A DNA stretch of 8,490 nucleotides, from NCBI GenBank assembly GCA_945861125.1, contig CAMASZ010000041.1, positions 1 through 8,490 of the forward strand, written 5' to 3'. This document shows, piece by piece, positions 7,901 through 8,490 of the stretch; positions within the stretch are counted from its first letter, which is position 1; the number at the start of each line of letters is the position of its first letter. The stretch is from Rickettsia typhi. GTDB taxonomy: Bacteria > Pseudomonadota > Alphaproteobacteria > Rickettsiales > UBA1997. Both the position numbers and the translations under genes were made by a program. The notes below the pieces were generated by a model. The model saw only the letters and a program-made list of their open reading frames with translations, was not told the origin of the DNA and searched no databases.

Positions 7901-7913
7901 GTTGTTGCCTTAA
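1884..7913 (+). CDS. Giant secreted cysteine-rich protein with sushi/CCP-like C-terminal modules, function unknown
   Basis: I do not recognise this 2009-residue protein as a named family. An N-terminal signal peptide (about residues 1-38) directs it out of the cytoplasm, and no later stretch looks like a membrane helix. By hand count it has about 100 cysteines (roughly 5%) and is rich in Asn, Ser, Thr, Tyr and Gly, like an extracellular disulfide-bonded protein. Regions: C-x3-C repeats (68-186 and more loosely to ~380); a dense block C-x4-C-x3-C-x6-C-x4-C-x4-C at 539-565; two copies of a 13-residue C-[LY]-S-G-[VF]-Y-N...C unit at 647-684; a cysteine-free, probably beta-rich stretch (727-854); a cysteine cluster with a charged helical insert (930-1018); about seven sushi-like modules (1150-1870); and a cysteine-rich tail to the end. 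No LPxTG, autotransporter barrel or choice-of-anchor motif is visible, so location (periplasm, outer surface or released) is open. The ATG lies inside murD, with a 17-base overlap suggesting translational coupling. Codon use matches the neighbours and the frame is intact. An adhesin or host/cell-contact role is inference; a TraN-like cysteine-rich mating-pair protein is an alternative. Confidence 0.9.
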   Translation: MIYQIKKKELFFLLKYLLLFVAQILIIKTTLFSKSSFAQIAASKSCLEIDIKTTKGVETTLRVPGTNCYADCNAMPSGITANPGINGNCLYNCANLPIGTVNRPGDTCAFKYNNYMMPLCTLVPNISPGYTNTNHVISTGKAPLRRTNCVDLSDLPLCNQYSGGSNLGNCVNECSSNPNQIHNRDCVRFGNDPTSTATRKCHQVDDPQPDNNCELVKCNLLDPEELNEPKFNDSSKKFCSGDPLFKCQEFTSQQLNAVLAGSLVRGNNSLCKIHNCRVSDSCVANSTDDVSIIESRGNSYKDAYINKVIKPIDNSKGSLTDNNFCINLYCLGVIKKEYRCLPLTEAIATTKDANCTTDCTNSYCYKEIDCDNSANKSLPECTPLSINPDLSFSDNSESYFYRPKPSPDSKTGTNFRTFDNKTNSNYNEFCYTKDQMKNYLGEGWGKDVLGGYWHDYLGYPSRSPGACNARKDGGRGVGISYLCGTAGITSRAPSDEVGYIKGEVSTNFTDEDASHSLSICLRYNNAMAPEVIGTNKGTCGARKCGITCYGFFGGCDSQVCGYDECRRVVVSDSASKNCIMNDDNFYNDNENKPCLALMGPRGSADGYIRVRAVKYEGKICAFLDFKGTLAWDRDYIDDQAKLKLPYCLSGVYNSTTKKCDGALDPNIVMKVCYSGFYNQKTDSCRAGKNSNDNHDGTTFWRTRRIIEYVQETYTTERGIRNYESECIRYDSVKAKPPKYFNLANNTNSNNLFSPSLYIKKVRRSGISSELSVIDSSYLPTESLAPTDFNKPSFDIAFGGTIREQDKLEIGVIQSSIISTSTASLSIYGSTLPTTYSAEVFFRKVFSDASEEPLFCLYRRYLGNDLQISCTRRLKPKINNFLEKAIGVDNGDFRKVVVGTSGSEYNNTKITYRFLSMSHPNYDTSGSIKNCSSAGATCSAETILTTSDPTQSLNESEACSTENEGYKVCAKREECSKLNVECVLNETARQSYLAQGNEEEARKLDTLSSYCSTTLLRLCNEKKGFTIALNPEKYTFDPNQFNQNNSSGNFYGWFNEICLIKGFDHDLKRVLAHIPSGQVSIAGQPPAIMGKCLIDSVKSLTPANCSNGGMAPYCVCTRYNESDPIPTGYYVRRETYREAGLCVDMPVPSYCSPIEISPLNPDFSDRYYVNHSLNKTSDLAYTNTNLSGVHISHYYRSQSSITVNSINYVNFGQATYPSALEGTTVRGSCNGYWNYQMGASSIRYPRATCTNNSGTRQFTNFVTPCIRYSCPAINSLGIQSDGSYSGSYGINDSILNKGVSEGYAYWNLFTKTNDFSELASANRCIVGFKKYNSSYIINSGLISNDSAKALFNSSSNNDLRKQIASIYQAITNPDDGGNLPTRYCNQIGVWQNVIYNQCQRIMCPALNFAEPASSSDNGAWAVWIRSKGSSQYPTTPASRTDIEANVPSESIASGVCNENIGFFQASGSSPPQRKCLSNGNWSEVINPCTSNCDAISQSISSSTPEDGEGYSINGYAIWNLKTGVSIGESSRVVAAGCVSGKFPYPYPPLYDEIGNKLEIRNDLAWWQYRGHDGNSRYIPRNIADDNRSANNLPVRNCRSISIPQSSSTASVWTASDSVCIDKCYGYTKDPRIGAGITSHTLSNGSVFELNWDDAAFDSWQIRTNCYSSTSNDFISNTRTNGCYAIARKCNSATHKWDDPIHLCASQGIINSTNHQINSNNGAFNSIIVGRSYIITGETSSTICYGTNYYPANGGTSPTPVYQCNNDEYPDKVYLSKISGDDCTQSCRSVNGQVFGNSYDHNSGTRYYNVGQTLNLTCNSGFASAISATLRTTGSNDSCGQLQYLGITDRSQNSPYVQCNSSGNWSSTFNDCTSCRSCNSSSRIYKYKIQLNDTQSESSLIWFPAPFNIWVPSISSCTSARNCVSEEYKITLDSNGENGNNNMLYVNPNISHNSYSYRTDTNGRFHNPYCFPQGNTGVCGNAGLKCIDGSFYGAIRCKTDAGCSQPSWLLP
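1899..1921 (+). repeat. A9 / T8 homopolymer inverted repeat over the murD stop and giant-gene signal-peptide codons
   Basis: A run of nine A (1899-1907) is followed by GAATTA and then eight T (1914-1921). The A run starts in the murD stop codon and encodes the Lys residues of the signal peptide; the T run encodes the Phe-Phe at the start of its hydrophobic core. The two arms can pair as an all-A:T stem. Runs of this length can slip in replication or transcription, and a one-base change would put the giant gene out of frame after about eight residues. Regulation through this tract is inference. Confidence 0.6.
2085..2441 (+). repeat. N-terminal paired-cysteine (C-x3-C) repeats in the giant protein
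   Basis: Protein-level repeat. Cys68-x3-Cys72-x16-Cys89-x3-Cys93-x14-Cys108 is followed by Cys120, Cys149, Cys158, then Cys170-x3-Cys174-x11-Cys186. Several units share the form N-C-x3-C followed by a short Asn/Pro/Gly segment and a further D/N-T-C or D-C (for example NCLYNCANLPIGTVNRPGDTC and NCVNECSSNPNQIHNRDC, shown only in part here as matching units). The spacing differs from the sushi-like modules at the other end, so this is a second, separate disulfide repeat type. Further less regular cysteine pairs continue to about residue 380. Confidence 0.55.
3822..3935 (+). repeat. Two copies of a C-x11-C unit in the giant protein
   Basis: CLSGVYNSTTKKC (residues 647-659) and CYSGFYNQKTDSC (672-684) match at C, S, G, Y, N, T and the closing C, with identical length and a 12-residue linker. 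This is an obvious small internal duplication, probably two disulfide loops. No named domain is assigned. Confidence 0.6.
5331..7493 (+). repeat. Array of about seven sushi/CCP-like four-cysteine modules in the giant protein
   Basis: Each module has four main cysteines. Starts and ends in residues: 1150-1264, 1269-1397, 1402-1487, 1491-1618, 1622-1702, 1702-1781, 1785-1870. Neighbouring modules are joined by C-x3-C or C-x4-C (PCIRYSC, QCQRIMC, PCTSNC, VCIDKC, DCTQSC), except that the fifth and sixth share or abut one Cys. The fourth-cysteine part follows the sushi pattern: C3, a short Gly-rich turn, Trp, then C4, as in CLSNGNWSEVINPC and CNSSGNWSSTFNDC, with Trp at 1389, 1480, 1611, 1695 and 1863. 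The last module also has YYNVGQTLNLTCNSGF before and around C2, as in true sushi domains (Y-x-x-G...C-x-x-G-[FY]). Most modules are longer (80-129 residues) than canonical ~60, because of inserts between C1 and C2 or C2 and C3. Modules 5 and 7 have one extra cysteine. Sushi modules in eukaryotes mediate protein binding; the role here is unknown. Confidence 0.6.
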
Positions 7914-7937
7914 TTATAAATTTATAAAACTTTATAA
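7914..7937 (+). repeat. AT-only 14-bp palindrome plus a third half-site after the giant gene
   Basis: TTATAAATTTATAA at 7914-7927 is a perfect palindrome starting immediately after the TAA stop, and another TTTATAA half-site follows at 7931-7937. In RNA the first and third elements could form a 7-bp all-A:U stem with a 10-base loop, but no U tract follows, so it is a poor intrinsic terminator. It may be a regulator site, a weak transcript end, or chance in AT-rich DNA. Confidence 0.3.
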
Positions 7938-7981
7938 CTTAAAAATTATTCAATTAGAACCAATGTATTCTTAAGTTTAAG

Positions 7982-7992
7982 TGGTATATACT
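7982..7992 (+). promoter_or_regulatory. Weak candidate purE promoter (extended -10 like)
   Basis: TGGTATATACT contains a TGn-TATATA extended -10, or TATACT read three bases further on, about 30 bases before the purE ATG. No good TTGACA-like -35 is seen at 16-18 bp. An imperfect hairpin CTTA-AGTT-TAAG lies just upstream (7970-7981). The 110-bp spacer is the only non-coding gap large enough for a promoter in this window. Confidence 0.3.
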
Positions 7993-8023
7993 CAATTTAG
8001 TAAAAAATTTAATAAAATTTGTT

Positions 8024-8490
8024 ATGAATGTAGTTTCTATAATAATGGGAAGTCAATCAGATTACGAAACCATGAGACATGCTGAAGAAATTCTTCAATT
8101 TTTTGATATTAAATTTGAAACAAAAATAGTTTCTGCGCATCGAACACCAAAAAGGCTTTATGAATTTTGTCAAGAAGTTGAAAAGAAGGGTTTTAAAATT
8201 ATTATAGCTGGAGCTGGAGGAGCTGCTCATTTACCCGGAATGACCGCTTCAATGACGCAACTACCTGTTTTAGGTGTGCCAATAAAATCTAAAACTCTTG
8301 ATGGTCTTGATTCTTTATTGTCAATTGCGCAAATGCCAGCAGGAATTCCAGTGGCAACATTAGCAATTGGTGAAGCTGGTGCCAAAAATGCTGGTTTATT
8401 AGCGGTAGCAATTCTTGCTTTGCAAGATAAAAAACTTATGAAAAAACTTCAAGATTATCGAAAAAAACAAACTAATAATGTTGGTAAAAT
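8024..8490 (+). CDS. purE: N5-carboxyaminoimidazole ribonucleotide mutase (PurE, class I), 3' end beyond window
   Basis: PurE converts N5-CAIR, made by PurK, to CAIR in de novo purine synthesis in the cytoplasm. The ATG at 8024 gives [17 protein letters not shown], the normal PurE start, with the substrate-binding Gly-Ser-x-Ser-Asp motif at 9-13. Next come VSAHRTP (36-42) with catalytic His39, the loop [17 protein letters not shown], the segment LPVLGVPI, the class I motif [14 protein letters not shown], and GAKNAGLLA. All match E. coli PurE closely, and the N5-CAIR mutase type is favoured over the class II (direct carboxylase) type. 155 complete codons are present of an expected 160-170, so only the C-terminal tail is lost. 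There is no clear ribosome-binding site in the AT-rich leader. purK would be the expected next gene, but it is outside the window. Confidence 0.96.
   Translation, partial: MNVVSIIMGSQSDYETMRHAEEILQFFDIKFETKIVSAHRTPKRLYEFCQEVEKKGFKIIIAGAGGAAHLPGMTASMTQLPVLGVPIKSKTLDGLDSLLSIAQMPAGIPVATLAIGEAGAKNAGLLAVAILALQDKKLMKKLQDYRKKQTNNVGK

Noticed and set aside
1884..7913. TGA read as Trp or a frameshifted/composite gene
   Set aside because: All Trp codons are TGG, no in-frame TGA occurs, and cysteine spacing and codon use continue smoothly along the whole frame.
1884..7913. VirB6-like or autotransporter secretion component
   Set aside because: There is only the N-terminal hydrophobic segment, no multi-helix membrane domain and no C-terminal beta-barrel pattern.

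Overview
The window is strongly A+T-rich bacterial DNA carrying four genes, all on the + strand. They are the 3' part of a DedA-family membrane protein gene, a complete murD, one very large gene for a secreted cysteine-rich protein (2009 codons, about 70% of the window), and a nearly complete purE cut by the right edge. The standard bacterial code fits: Trp is always TGG and no in-frame TGA needs reading through. A/T-ending codons (AAA, ATT, TTA, AGA) dominate and no start has a clear Shine-Dalgarno sequence. This would suit a reduced, AT-rich alphaproteobacterium such as a Rickettsiales or SAR11-like lineage, but that placement is inference. PurE implies de novo purine synthesis, which argues against Rickettsia itself.

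Layout: dedA-like (1-468, 5' end outside), a 22-bp gap, murD (491-1900), then the giant gene (1884-7913), whose ATG lies inside the last codons of murD. A 110-bp AT-rich spacer follows, then purE (8024 to the right edge). The first three genes are close enough to form one transcript. The spacer before purE holds a 14-bp perfect palindrome and a weak -10-like sequence, the only plausible regulatory region seen.

MurD makes the D-Glu-adding step of peptidoglycan precursor synthesis in the cytoplasm. PurE acts in purine synthesis. DedA proteins are inner-membrane lipid-transport or homeostasis proteins. The unknown is the giant protein. It has an N-terminal signal peptide, about 100 cysteines, no other membrane segment and no recognisable anchor. 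Its N-terminal third carries paired-cysteine (C-x3-C) repeats. A cysteine-free stretch lies in the middle. The C-terminal third is an array of about seven degenerate four-cysteine modules that look like sushi/CCP (complement control protein) domains. That array, best read as an extracytoplasmic adhesion or interaction protein, is the most interesting thing here.
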